A DNA stretch of 64,000 bases from Mesorhabditis belari (lineage: Eukaryota; Nematoda; Chromadorea; Rhabditida; Rhabditidae): NCBI GenBank assembly GCA_958450365.1, contig CAUEEP010000732.1, forward strand, positions 3,448,622-3,512,621, given 5' to 3'. Position numbers and translations under genes: made by a program. Positions 8,331 to 21,706 of the stretch are shown piece by piece; position 1 is the stretch's first letter; each line of letters begins with the position of its first letter. Below the pieces are notes generated by a model. It saw only the letters and a list, made by a program, of their open reading frames with translations, ran no database searches and was not told the DNA's origin.

Positions 8331-11222
8331 ATGATAGCACGACCCAAACCTGGAGAAACCGAAGATGATCTTAAAAGGCTTGAAGCGGAATTTCAGCAGG
8401 GCGATAGTCAGGTCTACTACGAATTTATTGTAAAACTTATCTGGGATTTAGTGTTCCGTCAAAATCAAGCGCCCAATCAAAAAAGCAACGGTAGTTGGAG
8501 GCCCAGATCAAAAAGTATTTTTAGCTTTTAAACACTTCAGTTTATATCATAGCCGTCTTTGAATGCCGTTAAAAATCAACGGGAAGGTTCAAAGCGACCC
8601 AACTTGGCCGGACGATTCACGTTGGATTTAGACACTTTACCCGAACTTGAAAGCTATCAAGTTCTTTTTTGACGTCGAAGTGGGAGCTCATGGGGGTTTT
8701 ATTAAACAGAATCATTTAGGAGCGCAACACTGATCTACTTGATCTTCAACCGACAACAAGCAAACTGCCAGCATCAACCCTGAAAAGCTACTCAGAAGAT
8801 GACGGTTTTCCAGAGGTTAGTTTGTACTTTGTTAAAGTCAACTCTCGATACAACGATTTTGAAATTCTAAAACACGCCCTTGCTTTTTGCGCAGCTGCCC
8901 AGCAAAAACGCAATCGTTGGCCTTTCAAGGCAGCTACGCAAAAAATTTGGGCGCGTTTTAGAATCGTTAAATCGAAATTTTTGGTCCCGAGCGAATCGTT
9001 AAATCGAGAGTCAACTGTATTAAATTTTATTGTTTTTAACAGGCTATTGATCTCTCATCTTACTACAAAGTTGGCAGTGCGAAAAGACAAGCCGATGCTG
9101 GGAAAAGTTATTTTGCAACTGAGTTCGACCGCCTTAATGGCCACATTGAAGGTAGGGACAAATTTACCAAAACTTTGATTTGGTATTCAGTTAAGACTGT
9201 ATGCACTATTTTAGATGCGAGACATGACCCCATCGAGGAAGATTCAATTACGGCGTTAGCAAGTGAGACGCAAAATGATTTTGAAGAGGAAAACGTGAAA
9301 CGGCTGGCTGCGATGAAAAATGATGAACTTGTAGCAGCACGCAAAGAAATTGAAGAAAAGCTTGGTAAGTAGTTAGTCTGTAGCGTTAAAATAATTAATT
9401 TTATCAAATAAACGACAGCTTTTTAGATCCGAAGTTGTTGGAATTCTTGAAGAACCGGCATAAGTCAAAAAACGCTAAACCTTCATCTGAGGCTCTAGCA
9501 AAGCCTCAAGGTAGTTGAACTATTTATTGAATGAATACTTAAATTTTTTAGTTTCCCAATATAAACAAGCGAAGCTGCTACGCGAACAGGGATTGGCGGA
9601 GGAAAAAAATGAAGTAGAATAATCTTAGCTACTATTAAAAAAATAGTTTAGCCGCAAACTTCTATATCTACCGAAGCTATCAGACAATTAGAAGTGTTGG
9701 AGGAGTTTGCAGATTGGAAAGCAGAAGAAAAGTACGACAGATTAGCTGCCGTAAGTTTTTTTAGCATCTAGCGTTTTAAAAATCTGCTTGTTTTAGGATG
9801 CAGTTCAACTCGACTTATTGACGAAATGCGCTCGAAGAGTGATTCCAAGACAAGAACACCAAGCCACTCGTCTATTTGATCTATTGAAAGCCTCTACCAG
9901 GTTTTCTTTAATTGCATTACTTCAAAAAATACCATTTAGAACCGAAGCACCAAATTCGACACTCGAGTTAGCGAGAAGTAAAATTGACGAGATTAAGAAA
10001 CTCTACCTTGAAGAAATGTAAAATTTTATTTTATTCTTAATGCGTAACGGTTCAGTAACGTTGGTGGAAAGCAGGTCCAGCGGTTTGCAAATGGACTAAA
10101 TCCGGTAGTGGATGGCTCATGGATGTTGCGACCGATCCGAAGCGTTTTGGATGCAATGCAGAAATCGGAAAGGTCTGGTTCAGTACGTGTTTTAGTTTGA
10201 GTTCGATAATTCAGGTCTTCTACCACAGATGATCTCGACATCGTTCGTTTAACGCTAATGTGGACGGCGTTACTTTTTGCAGAAAGACCGACACTATTCT
10301 ATACAATGGTTGACCCCAGCGATTTTTATGTACGACTGGCAGAACTTTATATTTTGGGTTGGTAGTAAAACATTTTCACTCAAAATTTAAGTTTAGGCCC
10401 AGAATTGTTTACCGATACGATTATTGAAGAGTGCACATCGATGCTCTTGGAGCAATTTTTGTTGCCTCAATCGCGAAAAGGGCAACTAATTCTTCGACTT
10501 GAACGACCCGTGGCGGGCCTTGACGCTTTCATGCCATTGTATGACTTATTTTATTTTGGAGTTTTCAAATTTTTTTAGTTACGAAGAGCTGTTAACAAAG
10601 TACGAGGAGTTTTCCGTTGGGCATATTGGATTCTCAAAGGTTTGATGGAAAGTCGTTTGAAAATTAAATTATATTTAGATCATCTTACTTGGTGCTTATG
10701 GAAACAGCGCTCTTAGTGATGCCCTTGAATGTCAATTAACGCTATGGAGTAGTCGGAGAAATGTTGTACGAGAGATGACAACGTCTTCCAATGTATTGGT
10801 AATGTTCAGCAAATTGATAATCCAATAGTATATATTATTTCAGAAGCCGCTTCTTGACTTCATCAAAGAAATATCAGAGAATGCGGCTAAAGCTAAAGAG
10901 GAGACTTGCTACGTACAGTACAGGTTGTTTATAAGATTTGTTTAAGTTGCAAACGTTTGTTCAGCATGCTCTTGTCGGAATATGCAGGTGCTCTTCGTTC
11001 TCGTCGAGTGGAAAAGGAAAGAAATTCGGGAGCGTTTATGATTGCCGCGAACGAGCTTGGAGCTTTTGTTTTGAGACACACCAGTGCTAAAGAGGTCAAT
11101 CGTTTCAAATTTAATTCAACGTTTTTCTTTAGAATGTCGAATTATCAACACCGAGTTTGAAAGATTTCGATTCGCTGGTTTGCGTCTTACGAGAAGCTGT
11201 CAAAGACGTTCTGACCATTTGA
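8331..11222 (+). CDS. rpap1: RPAP1, RNA polymerase II-associated protein 1
   Basis: This is a many-exon gene. Exons 1-9 read as 8331-8411, 8452-8514, 8553-8660, 8720-8815, 9043-9151, 9215-9364, 9427-9510, 9552-9613 and 9652-9750; more run to the TGA at 11220-11222. The start MIARPKPGETEDDL matches the RPAP1 N-terminus. The conserved N-terminal domain follows: ENVKRLAAM, then DPKLLEFLKNRHKSK across the 9364/9427 junction. Downstream helical segments end with LYEELLTKYEEFSVGHIGFS and the following GAYGNSALSDALE, as in the RPAP1 C-terminal domain. RPAP1 helps assemble RNA polymerase II in the cytoplasm and links it to Mediator. The product is roughly 750-800 aa, much shorter than human RPAP1 (about 1,390 aa), so the middle repeats are reduced. 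AATAAA lies near 11263. Confidence 0.85.
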
Positions 11223-14014
11223 GGTGTTGTTTTTCTTGCATTGTTGAAACGTTGTTGATTTGGAATAAATGCCAATAAATTTATTCAAAATACGGGAGCA
11301 ATTTGTGGTGACCGATGCTTTGTGGTTGGTGGGGTGGGTTCTCGTGATGGAGACGGGCGAAGAGCTTGAGCCCAAGACTCAAGAAGCACTAAAGTTACTT
11401 TGATGATCTCGGGGAAACCAATTTACGTAGCATGCAAAATCTTGATATTCAATTTGTAAGTCTTGTTCGCTTACTTGAAGGCATTGTTGACGTATCACTT
11501 TTGATATAAATAGCTGAAGTGCTCATGAATAAAAGGAAAATGAGCACAAGAGGGCGCATCACTGTAAAAAAAAGTGGAAATTTGTGCTGGCGGGCTTGAT
11601 TGGCTTCTGAAATCAGTGATTATGCGGATAATTTAGATCGAAGGAATTAGATATTGAAAGAGTTAATTTGTGAAAGGAAGTTGGTGTTGTTTGCACTCAA
11701 AGGGGGGAGGGGGAGGGGGTCGGTTTACCTTTATTGGCAGGTGTCACTTTTGGGTCTTTAGGGAGTTTCATCGTGGGTCATTTCTTTTATGGGAACTGTT
11801 TTTCAAGTATAGCTACCAAATACTTTATAGTAACCGGCTATTTTACACCCTTCTCAAATGACAGTTTCTGAAATACAATGAGATACAAAGACTAAACTTT
11901 ACAGTAAATTTCAAGCCAAAAATTTGACAAATTTGACAAATTTGGCAAATTTAGCAAAAATTGGCGAGCCAGAAAGTGTAAAGAGATAGGCTCATATGGT
12001 GAGATTGGAGAAATGTGTCCCGGGATTAGCAGGCGCTCACCCCAGCCACCATTTCCGGAGTTGTCTCTTCCCATCTTGGGCCTATCGAAAGCGCCAGATG
12101 TGAGAATATTTCGCATCCGATATTCGAAGATAGGTGTCAATAAGCAAAGTGAGTTAATATTGAGTTAATTGAATAGTCAAAAAGATGAACGTTTCAAAAT
12201 TAAACTTTGGTAGAAGTGGATGGAGTTTAGATGATGGGCAAAGTGGCTAAAGCGTTTCCTGAAAGATGAAAGAAAGATGGCTACAGTACGCTACAGTACT
12301 CTAAGAGTCTTTTTCATTTTAATCAAGTGAGCTTGGTGGCCTTTATCAGCTAAGAAACAATTCTAAAATGAGGGATTCACCAAAAAGACTAGGATTACGA
12401 TACCTTTAGCTAAGGCGCATTTTAGAAAACTCTATTCTAGAGGGATACTATAACCAAATTCCAATCAAATTCAAAGAAAAAAGCACCAAATTTCGAGTTC
12501 TTATAAGGATGACCAAAACCCCAAGACTACAAAGAAGGAAAACAATTTTCGGATGAACAAGAAATGAGGCCAAACGACAGTGAGGCTCATCCCAAATAAC
12601 GAGAGTTCCGAATTGGTAAGTGCTGTGACCCGAGTTGGAGATGGGAAAGGAAAGGTGAGGTGAATCCGAAGGAGAGGATCGATGACAATACCCATTTCCC
12701 CCCTTACTATTCAACAATCTCACCCCGAAAAAAGGAAAGGGAAAGACTCATTATGAAGAGGGAGGATACAATTCGCGCACCACCACATTGTCCTTCTCTT
12801 ATGGTCAATCAAATAACTCGTCTTTCTTTCTCGTGTGGTCAAATACTTTTGAGAGACTGGCTAATTGAGAACGAGATCCGTTTCTTTGGAAAAAAAAAGC
12901 CTGTAGGGAACGCTGCAATCATGGGATTACGGTAGCGGGTGCATTTTTTAGAAAAAAACTTTGACAAAAGCATTAAGTGGCACCTCGATAGCACCAAGAA
13001 TCTTATCGTAACCCAGAAATAGCTTTGTTAAAAGATATTACGGTGAGTCACTACCTAAAGCTTTCCTATCAAATCTAAAAAAACAACGTAATCCATCAGA
13101 CAACTTCATTAGTGTTTAGGCAAAAACATTGAAGAAGAATCCAGAATCCCAAAGGATGACTTGATGATTGGAGGAGAAGAATGGGGAAAGAAAGAAGAAA
13201 AGAGGGTCTGGATTGAAATTTGACTCTTCTGGGAGCCGATCCCCATTTTCTCTCAAATATCCCCACCTTTCATTCAATCTAAATACCGACAAACGGCCGG
13301 CAGTCAACAAAGTCGTTCACTGAATGTAAAGATGGGGTTAAAGAATAAAAGAAGCAAGGTAAAGGATCACTGGCTACTAATATGTAAACTAGATACTAGT
13401 AAATCCCTAGACACGAATGCGGATTAAAATGAAAACGAACCATTACCCCATAAATTTATGAAGTGCATTATGCTTATTGTATTTGCCTGAACGAATAATT
13501 CAAGTCTAAAGAAAAACAACAATGTATCTCGTTTGTGCCTAGGTTTTCTTTTTAAAAGGCTCCCCTTTTGGTCATCCTTACCTAACGAGGCCTAACGCAT
13601 CCATCGGGCTCATTCACAGCGGAAAACCTAATTCCGTCGGCCATCTTTTCATACAACATCGGTTTTAGGACTTGTAACATTACTGACAATGAGCAAAGAA
13701 AATGCTCTTTCATAAAATATTGAATGAAAAAGAGTCTCATCCAAAAAATATAGCTTAAAAAAATGACAGATAATGAGACGCTGGGCGTTTCAAATTTGAA
13801 TTTTAAACAATGTCCCTCATTTTTTGCAAACAAAGCCAATTTCTTTCCAATTTCATATGAAAATGCTCAGGAAAAATGCCGATCAAATCTTTGGCATTTG
13901 GGCATTTTACAAAATATTCAACAAACTTTAACAATTTTATTTAAACCAAAAACTGGGCATTAAGAACAACGTATTAAAAACAATGTAAGAATTAAACCTT
14001 TCACTTCCATACGT
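11223..14014. other. Long gene-poor interval
   Basis: No exon with protein-like content was found on either strand. After the RPAP1 polyadenylation signals (about 11263-11281) there is a G-rich run at 11700-11720, a short array of AATTTGACA-like units at 11920-11960 and simple CTACAGTA repeats near 12280. At 12005-12085 and 13130-13310 the sequence is less AT-rich, but stops interrupt every frame. It may hold regulatory DNA, a non-coding transcript or decayed sequence. Confidence 0.5.
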
Positions 14015-15491
14015 TTATGAAGGCGAAGGCTCGGGTGACTTCTTGCTGTGAACTGATGGTTCTTGTGAGACGCTCTTCTCACGCGAAGGAGACTTTGAAG
14101 CCGAATGACGAGGCCTAAATCAATAACATTGTATGATAATATTCCGGGAGTAATTACCACAAAGTGACTTCATAAAGAAAATCACTCTAACAAAAAGGCC
14201 TGTTACGATTGTATTTTAAAGAAAATAAACCGTACTGTTTTGGAGCTGGTGATCTGCTTCGAGAGCCCCCGTCGCGTCGCGAACGACGTGGCGACATTGA
14301 GCGGCTTGAGAGAGCCCTTGAACGAGATCGAGCTCTTGAACGAGAGCGACTAAAAGCAAGTGCAGAAAGAAGTTTTAGTCAAGTATACCGATAATCCTCA
14401 TTGTTACGTCTAGGCGAGAGTCGGCGGTTACTTCCAGCAATTGAAAAGTCCACACGGATTTCCCTACCGCCAATCTAAAATTAGAATGGTTAAGTTTATG
14501 TTAAAAGGAATAACGTTTAAATTTCTAATGGGGTAAACGCACGTTAGCTCCCATCATCCGGTCTCGAGCACGAGTTGCATCCTTCGTCGTATCAAAGTAG
14601 ATAAAAGCATAGCCCCTTGACTCACGGGTGTAGTGATCACGAACAAGGCGGATCTAAAGCAAACAAATTATTGTTACTGATTTACTGAACCTGTTCAATG
14701 TCTCCATATTTTCCAAACAGCTTGTCAAGCTCCCTTTCTGTCGTTGATTTGGGAAGATTGAACACACCAAGGCATCTAAAATATTGTAATCAATGAAGCT
14801 CGCATAAAAAATACCTATTTGGCTCTGGATTATAGCGATTTCCATAAGTATGACGACGGGATTTTCTGTCAACGCGAGGAGGTGACCTAAACTCACATTC
14901 ATTCGTTTTTATTTGAGTCGCACAAAAGAGTTTGGACTAAAATAAATAATGATAAAGGTACCTGCTATAAGAGCGTCGATACGAGCGTTTCCTATCCCGA
15001 CTCATCGATGGCGAACGAGATCCACGGCTTACAGAACGAGAAAGAGAGCGGCCACGATGCTGAATTGTCACGAAACATTGAGTTGAACATTTGAGAATTT
15101 ACGGATTGCTTTGAATTTCTCTTGCCTTAATTATAAGTTTAACTTGGTAACTGAATTTTCTTGGTGCACTAAAGCAGAATACAATCGACTCTAAATTTTA
15201 AAGAACCCTAGGGGTCAGTGCCACTTTTTTTATTTTGTTGAAAACGTAATTAGAGAATCCATTGCAAAGTGTTCAATTACCCTAGTCACAGCTTGACAAA
15301 TGTTCTTCAGAATAGAACCTCTAGCGGAAATTAAACTTTAATGTAAGCAAACTTCTTCATAACTTGCTTTAACGCTGGGTAGTTTGTTACAACAATTGAA
15401 AAGTCGATTGTATTTCAAGGAAAGACAATACCTTGCGTCGAACCGGGCTACGGCTGAGCGATCGGCTTCTTCCTCTTGGAGAAACAACCAT
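14015..15491 (-). CDS. rsp-8: Tra2-like SR splicing factor (RS-RRM-RS)
   Basis: Start at 15491 in exon 15432-15491 (MVVSPRGRSRSLSRSP). A roughly 370-bp intron follows, then exon 14962-15059, rich in RS dipeptides. The RRM is split over exons: RCLGVFNLPKSTTERELDKL, then GKYGDIEQ, then IRLVRDHYTRESRGYAFIYF with the RNP1 octamer RGYAFIYF, then GGREIRVDFSIA. A second RS region (SRSRARSRSRALSSRS) and an SP-rich tail end with TAA at 14015-14017. The order RS1-RRM-RS2, with REIRVDFS closing the RRM, is the transformer-2 arrangement. The C. elegans counterpart is rsp-8. The protein binds exonic splicing enhancers in the nucleus. Confidence 0.87.
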
Positions 15492-15698
15492 TGCACGCTG
15501 CCTCAAGAAAGCAATATTCCCTCTTTTTTTTCACTTTTTTACATTCCGCAGATATCAATAGACATGCTATCGCAAAATAGAAGAAGAATTCTAAGATCTT
15601 TCAGCTTTATTCACAGATATGGAATGATAACTTGCAAATTTGAAAACACAAAATAACATGATACCCAAACCATAAGTTGAGAAATTAGCAGTTCATTA

Positions 15699-16557
15699 TT
15701 ACTTTTGCTTTGATTCGCCGCGGAAGCTCTTCCACTGGGCTTTCACTTGATCAAGTCCCTCGTAGAAACCATCGATTACCTAAATCAAACAAAAATGTAT
15801 GCCAACACAAAGTAAATTTACTTCTCCTTGGACGTCAAAAAGATTCTCGGTCTCGTCAAATCTATCCTTGATCTCCGCAATGTAGGTGACGAAACCGTTC
15901 AAGTTTGAGCCAGTGAGTACGACGGTGCCTTTGTCCTTCAATACAGTGAGTTGATCATTTAGATGTTGATTAGACGTATCAATGCCGCTCATCGTGACTT
16001 CTTCCAAGTTCATCCTAAACCAATGAATAGGCGAAATAAGTATATAGAAAAAAACCACTTTTTAAAATCAAGTTGCTTCACTGATGTGACTGCGTCGCCA
16101 ACGGCCGTGCGGACGTACGAGCTTGTTTGTTCAATGGTGGCTCCCATGTTCCATTCAATCTTCATGACTCTAGCGACAATGGTCGTTGACAACTTGTAGA
16201 AGAAAAGTGGTATCTAAAGATTTTAAAATTGAAATACAAATTGCTACCTATACCTTGATAATTCCCGTCACATCGTTCAAATCAACCCAGTGAGTAAAGA
16301 TGTAGTCGCAAAGGAAAGAGATGATCGAGGTGAATACTGCCAGAGCCAACAATCCAAAAATGACACCTGTGCCCAGCACGATGCGCATCCATTTAGCCAC
16401 AGCATCACGACCAGAACCGATAACCGTATTGGCAGAATCAATACCTGAAACAAAACATTAACAATTTATTCACTAAACACAAACCATAGTTGTAGAGGCT
16501 TTCGGTGCGGCCCTTTGCAAAATTGGCGGTGTTGGCAATCCTATCGTAGAGAAGCAT
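15699..16557 (-). CDS. Unknown small membrane protein with helical domain
   Basis: I do not recognise a family. The ATG at 16557 is 18 nt behind a TTTAG acceptor. The product starts MLLYDRIANTANFAKGRTE, is amphipathic, and then has one strong hydrophobic segment, VIFGLLALAVFTSIISFL. After it come helical, charged regions (DAVTSVKQLDFKK; later LTVLKDKGTVVLTGSNLNGF, then YIAEIKDRFDETENLF). The C-terminus is VKAQWKSFRGESKQK with TAA at 15699-15701. Exon ends at 15779, 15822, and the AA|G junction at 16014/about 16054 join in frame. The repeated short helical units hint at a lipid- or membrane-bound coat-like protein, but this is only an impression. Confidence 0.7.
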
Positions 16558-17136
16558 TGCGAAATCGACTTCTTTCTAAATATATGAAAATTCCATTTCT
16601 AAATATTCTTTCTATAAATATCTAAAATCTAGATAAGACTTTTAACTTTAAATCAAATCTTGTAAAGAAAAGTGGAAATGCGAACTTTCCGACGGCACTT
16701 TTGCGATTGCGAGTTACGGTAATGCCCGACAAAATTTAACGGATACGGTATATTTTCAGTGCATGATAGAATCACAGGAAGACAGTCGTCGGCTTCGCAT
16801 TATTACTCTTTTCTACCGCCATCATAAAACGATTTAGATATTAACGATTCAACAGTTACTACCGTCCTTTCATAAACAAATTTTCGACACACATTTATTA
16901 AACAAACAACTAAAGCTATTTTAGAAATTCTATACAAATACAATCGAAACAATAAATAGGATAGACAACAAAAGCCTTTTCATTAAAGGCACAAAGCACC
17001 GAAACAAAAAGGACAACAAAAGGGGGCAAATCAAAGACACTACTGAAAACATTGGCAAAACTATAACATACAAAAGTGAAAACATTAAACAAATAACAAT
17101 AAAAACAATAATAGCGGCCAATCGACTCCATTTACT
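16558..17136. other. Intergenic spacer
   Basis: No exon was found. The sequence is AT-rich, with low-complexity A-rich runs on the + strand (16900-17110) whose long open frames are compositional only. It separates the 3' end of the innexin gene from the start of the downstream membrane-protein gene. Confidence 0.5.
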
Positions 17137-19077
17137 TTACTTGCGAGGGCTTTTGTAGGAAGATTGTTCCTTTGATAAACGATCGCCAATTCCAGAACTT
17201 GTAGAAGATGGAGTCCGTTGAAATGAAGATTTGGAAGTCGTCGTTGGTATTCTTGAAGGTTGTTCTTGTTCTGTTGATGGCTTGCGGACCATTGGGCGGA
17301 TGAGTGAAGTTGAGCGTGTGGTCAAAAGATTTGAAGGTGACTAAAATCGAATTTACAAAAAATAAAAATCAAGCTGACTAATTTTTCCCCCGGATAAAGG
17401 CCGACTTTTGAAGGGGACAACACATTGCTACTGTGATTGCCGAGATAGTTGAGGGTGCCTCGAGTTGGAAGAATGGGCTGTGATTCTCTAAAACGCGACA
17501 TTTGAAATTTTTAATTGAATCACGTTTTATGAATACACCTTAAAATACGAAAGCCTTACACTGTCCGACTCACTGAAAAGTTCCAAATGCATTGCGCCAT
17601 TTCAGCTGATACTTGATTGCCAGCCATCTCCTTTATAAACCACAGTGCCATGCAACCATCGGCCTAAAGGCTTTGCTTTTTTTTGTTATTTAACAAAAAC
17701 CAACCATTAGAACCGAGTTTATGAAATATTCCGAAAGATGATTTGACGGCAATGAGATATGTGCCGGGCTGGCTTGTCCAACAGCTGAACCCATCGCCAA
17801 CGACTTTGGAGTCTAAATCATACTTTTAATTTTGTTTTATAAATCATATTTCTAAAACTCACAGGCAAATATTTTGAAGCACAATAAATCCTCCATCGTG
17901 GTAACAGTAGAAACAACGTGTAATGAATGGCCATCAGAAACGTGATGATGAAGAGGAAACTGAGCCAGAAGAACAGGAAAACGTAGAGTTGCTCATAAAC
18001 GCTGTTGATGGAGATAAAGCAGTTTGCTTGAAGCATTTGATTTGGAGTCGTGATGTTCAGCGATCCTTTCTAAATGATCTTTGATCAAAGATAACAGAGC
18101 TAAAAAAAACCTCGTATCCATAATCGTCAGGCACATAACAAATTGCTTTCTTTGGAAATTTCCTCATCGATTCTTTGGATGGGCGAATAAAGACTTCCTT
18201 CATCAACTAAATAAAGAAAGAAATAAACTTAAATTTAACGATATTTTTACCTCAAATCCCCAGAAGATTGAAGTGCTATCAACCAGAAACATGCAGATTC
18301 CAAATTGAGCAATCAGGTTCAACACTTGGAGCCATTTTTGAACGACATACAGAAGTACCGCTAGTTGACCTTGTAAGCAGTGTCGTCTAAAAATAACAAA
18401 TTGCGATTCAATAAACCATCAACCAAAACCACCTTTCTTGTGGAGATCCAAGACTGCGCAGCAAAAACTCGCAAATTGCTTCAACTTCTTTCATTCTTTC
18501 TTCACCTTTCAATGATTTTATGCAACGAGCCTGTGAAATCGCCGAGACGGTTTGATTAACTTAAACAACGCTTATAATAAACTAGAAGAACACACATTTG
18601 TTACCATTTTTGAATGATAAAGCAAAAGCTGTCCATGCACATTTTGGAATTGCGAAGAGAACCAGTTGAAGAATGAACAAGTAAGGCATCCACTAAACCA
18701 AACGATGGTTAACAAACATCAAAATAAATCTTTACTTGAAAGTTTCGGACGAAAAAGTCTGCAAATCCAACGGGGACGAATGCATTCGGGCTGTTTGATG
18801 CATCATCCACAATTTGAAATCTTCCTTGGGTAAAGCAATACTCATTGTAGAATCCTTGCCAGATAGCTAAAGTTAAAAGATTAAAAAGTCATTAATGTAA
18901 CAATTTACCAGGCTTCCCCGCCACAATACACTTCATTGGGTGACCGAAGTTTTGGAAGATCATTGCCAAACACATGAAGAAGGCGAGAATTGCATTCGTG
19001 ATCACACAATTGAAAACGTCAACAAAATCGAAGAATGGCGGCAGCAGGGTCAACATACCCTCCGATTTCATCATCAC
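17137..19077 (-). CDS. Innexin (gap-junction channel), divergent
   Basis: Start at 19077 just behind a TTTTAG acceptor: MMKSEGMLTLLPPFFDFVDV. TM1 follows (ITNAILAFFMCLAMIF), then GHPMKCIVAGKPG. The first extracellular loop has IWQGFYNEYCF, the innexin 'W..Y..NYC' region. TM2 begins WMPYLFILQLVLFAIPK. An exon with CYVPDDYG at the equivalent of the second loop and a strong TM4 exon (YVFLFFWLSFLFIITFLMAI) come next, then ADGCMALWFIKEMAG, matching the innexin 'DGVFVLRMI..NAG' motif. The Ser/Thr-rich tail ends with TAA at 17137. Innexins form invertebrate gap junctions. It is divergent from the canonical YYQWVPF signature, so the paralogue is left unnamed. Upstream exons may be missing. Confidence 0.85.
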
Positions 19078-19479
19078 TAAAAGAAAATACCTTGATTGTG
19101 TTCAATGAGAAAAAGTGGCAAAAACAAGAACGGCACCTCAATCCCTAACTCGCGTCAATGATTTTTGTGTGGAAGAAACTTTTTGTCTTGGCTAAATACC
19201 CATTAACTACAGTAAGATGTAAAGTGTCGCAAAAGAAATCACCAATGGGTTCTCAATCTTCCAATCAACTTAAATATCGTAATATCGTTAGTAAATCGTT
19301 CTGAACTATAGATTTCGTAGTCTGAAAGAAACCCAGGCCTGTATGATAGAGCTTGTGTTGTTAGTGACCGATTGGGTACTAGGCTAGTTGAGGTTGGCAC
19401 AATTTTTTTGAAAACCACTTTTTCTGAGGTAATTTTCTGCGTAGATTCCGAAAAACTACATCTATTGTTTCTTCTGGTT
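19078..19479. other. Spacer between innexin start and Merlin remnant
   Basis: AT-rich, with no exon seen. It must hold the innexin promoter or outron. Confidence 0.4.
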
Positions 19480-20190
19480 TTGAGTTTTAATATTTTGTTT
19501 TTATGTTTGTGACCCCTAAAGAAGGCCGTTGGGTTGAGGGTTATTTTACCTCGCTGGCACGGGTAATGTTGTTGCACTTGCGACCAGAAGTGGAACCATG
19601 GGTCGTCACCAAACTGTATTTACGGGAGGCGACCATGGTTGTATTTGCGCTTGCTGATGATCGTTTCATCGATCTCCACGTGAACACCAGGACCACCGAT
19701 TGTTCGTGGGTTAGCAGCAAAGTACTTTGCGAAGATGTCACGAAACCATTGGCACCACAGCATGACGGTGTTTCTGTCGGTTTTCGTTTCTCTGGTCATG
19801 ACGTTAACAGAAGCGCTGAGGCGAGAGTGGTAGTAGGCAAGATGCATTGCTTTCCTGAGGGTAACATGGGTATTCTCGAAGAACGTACCTACGTAGATCC
19901 GATGCGATTAGGTCGGTCCTTGCATCGTTGCCGATTGTATTCCCGACGAGGAGTTGCGCCTTGATGCCCACGATCGTAACGCTTCATGTCGTCGTTTCAA
20001 CAGTTTGGACACGTTCTTTTGCGATGAAGAAGTCCAATATCCTGAAGCCATTGACTGGAGTAGCTTTTCACTAAGCTTCAACAGCGTCATGTATTGCAGC
20101 GCTACGAGAGGGTTGGCCATCTTTCCACTTTGCGATGTGCGAAAGTGGGGGAGAAGCTCTGTTTTTGATCCCTTTTATAAGGACCGAGCC
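19480..20190 (-). pseudogene. Degenerate Merlin (ISXO2/IS1595-type) transposase
   Basis: Read leftwards, the frame contains a zinc-ribbon remnant (RTCPNC, then a stop), TFFENTHVTL, MLWCQWFRDI and the diagnostic IGGPGVHVEIDETIISKRKY followed by NHGRLP. This is the first catalytic region of ISXO2-like transposases of the Merlin superfamily. Stops after the zinc ribbon and after GRLP, plus missing downstream catalytic blocks, show that it is inactive. The open frame on the opposite strand here (about 150 codons) is a shadow. Terminal repeats were not recognised. Confidence 0.75.
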
Positions 20191-20960
20191 TAACGGATCT
20201 TAACAAGTTCAAAAAACCTCGCCCACATAACTCAAACAGCATAAAAATTTCATAAAAATCGATGTAATAGTGTTGTGGTGACAATTCGTATTTAAACTAT
20301 GCAAATTTGCAAATGTACCACCGATTGTAAAAAAATCGTAAATTCTCCAATTCCCATCATATTTTTGCTGAATCACCAATTAAAAACCGCTCTGCATTTT
20401 TTCGCAATTGTCACTGAAATTCCGGAAAACACTTTTACGAGTCGAGAATTTTTATCACCGCCTTTGATAGCAAAGAAATTTTTCAAATTCCAAATTTGGA
20501 ACTGATGCAGAAAAAAAACAAAAGCTCTTACGGATCACTGGGAATCAGTTTAGCGTATTCATTGGAATCCTCAGCTTTTTATTGTGGAGCTTTTCAAGGA
20601 TTAGTGTGAAGTGGTTCGGAAAAGATGTTTGGGAAGAGATTGGAGATATTTGAAGAATTTCTGAGCGCATTTAATGATCAGATTAAAGGGGGGGGGGGTA
20701 CCCAAATCAGCGCTGCCCATTTCTGCGCCGAATTTTTCGCATGACTGTCATAATTTTTCCTGCTTCTATGCTTTTGCTCTTGTTTTATTTTTTACACATA
20801 GAGCCGGTCTAAAAGTAGCTATTACCCAAAAAAAGCACAAAGACTTGCCACAGTTTAGCGCTTTTTCATAGTTTTTCTCAATAAAGTCATTGTTTTTAGC
20901 ATTTTTGTCTTTCTTTCTCTAATCTTTCTTATTATAAAAGTTTAACTGATAATTTGATAC
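20191..20960. other. Gene-free interval
   Basis: AT-rich, with no exon recognised. It contains a run of nine G at about 20689-20698 and low-complexity T-rich tracts. Confidence 0.45.
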
Positions 20961-21151
20961 GCGCCCCGCCCCCTTTGCCATTGTCAATCCAACTTTAATA
21001 TCTTGGTGTTGGGCTGTTCATAGTTTTTGTACCAATCGACAGAGAAAGACTTGGCGCATCCAATGATACCAAGAATCTTTCAATTGAACAGCCCAACACC
21101 AAGATATTTAAGCTCAAAGTTAGATTGCCAATGGCAAAAGGGGCGGGGCGC
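20961..21151. mobile_element. Palindromic element with GCGCCCCGCCCCC termini, copy 1
   Basis: The left end GCGCCCCGCCCCCTTTGCC is answered by GGCAAAAGGGGCGGGGCGC at the right end. Inside, ATATCTTGGTGTTGGGCTGT is repeated inverted. A related copy lies at about 37799-37996. No coding capacity was found. No convincing target duplication was seen. Confidence 0.75.
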
Positions 21152-21706
21152 TCAAACGTCCGATAGCCGATAATTTGGTGAAGATTTTTACTGGTAATTC
21201 ATTAGTACGGTCGACCAGTGGAGTCGTCTCACTGTGAATGTGTTAGTTTATGTTTTTGTTTTCGAATTCTCATCTAAATAAACGTTTCCCCAAAAATGAC
21301 GTCTGACAATTTGAGGGTAAAGGGAGTGTCTCGTCGGAACAACTGATAAGCCGGCGATTTTTAACGTAATCCGCCAAGCAAAAGAATTCTATTATGGCAA
21401 AATTCTTCATTGTGTCGGGTGACTAAATTTTTTTCATAATAAAACAAAATTCTATTTGCAAAAGCGTTCATTTTCTCACTCACAGAGGATTGGGCTCCAT
21501 CTTTTATTGGTTAGAGTCATTTTTTCAGTCATTTCAGTCACTTTTTCACTCCAAAAAGTTTATTCTAAAAAATTTTTACAACTGAAAAGTTGTAAATTGT
21601 GAAATTTCTCTAAAACTGGATTTTGGTGTGGGAAAATGCATGTTTAGAATTTTTTTTTTGATTCTAATTGAATCAAAATTTGATCTTGTTTTGATCTGGA
21701 TTTGAA
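21152..21706. other. Spacer between two palindromic elements
   Basis: No gene was seen. AT-rich, with T-runs and repeated CACTTTTTCA-like words at 21515-21550. Confidence 0.4.

Noticed and set aside
11892..12140. 82-codon frame on the - strand
   Set aside because: It overlaps an AATTTGACA repeat and has no recognisable motif or exon signals.
16916..17131. Hydrophobic open frames on the - strand
   Set aside because: They arise from low-complexity A-rich DNA; no splice or start context supports them.
19503..19964. Open frame of about 150 codons on the + strand
   Set aside because: It is antisense to a recognisable Merlin transposase frame and its product has no protein-like features.
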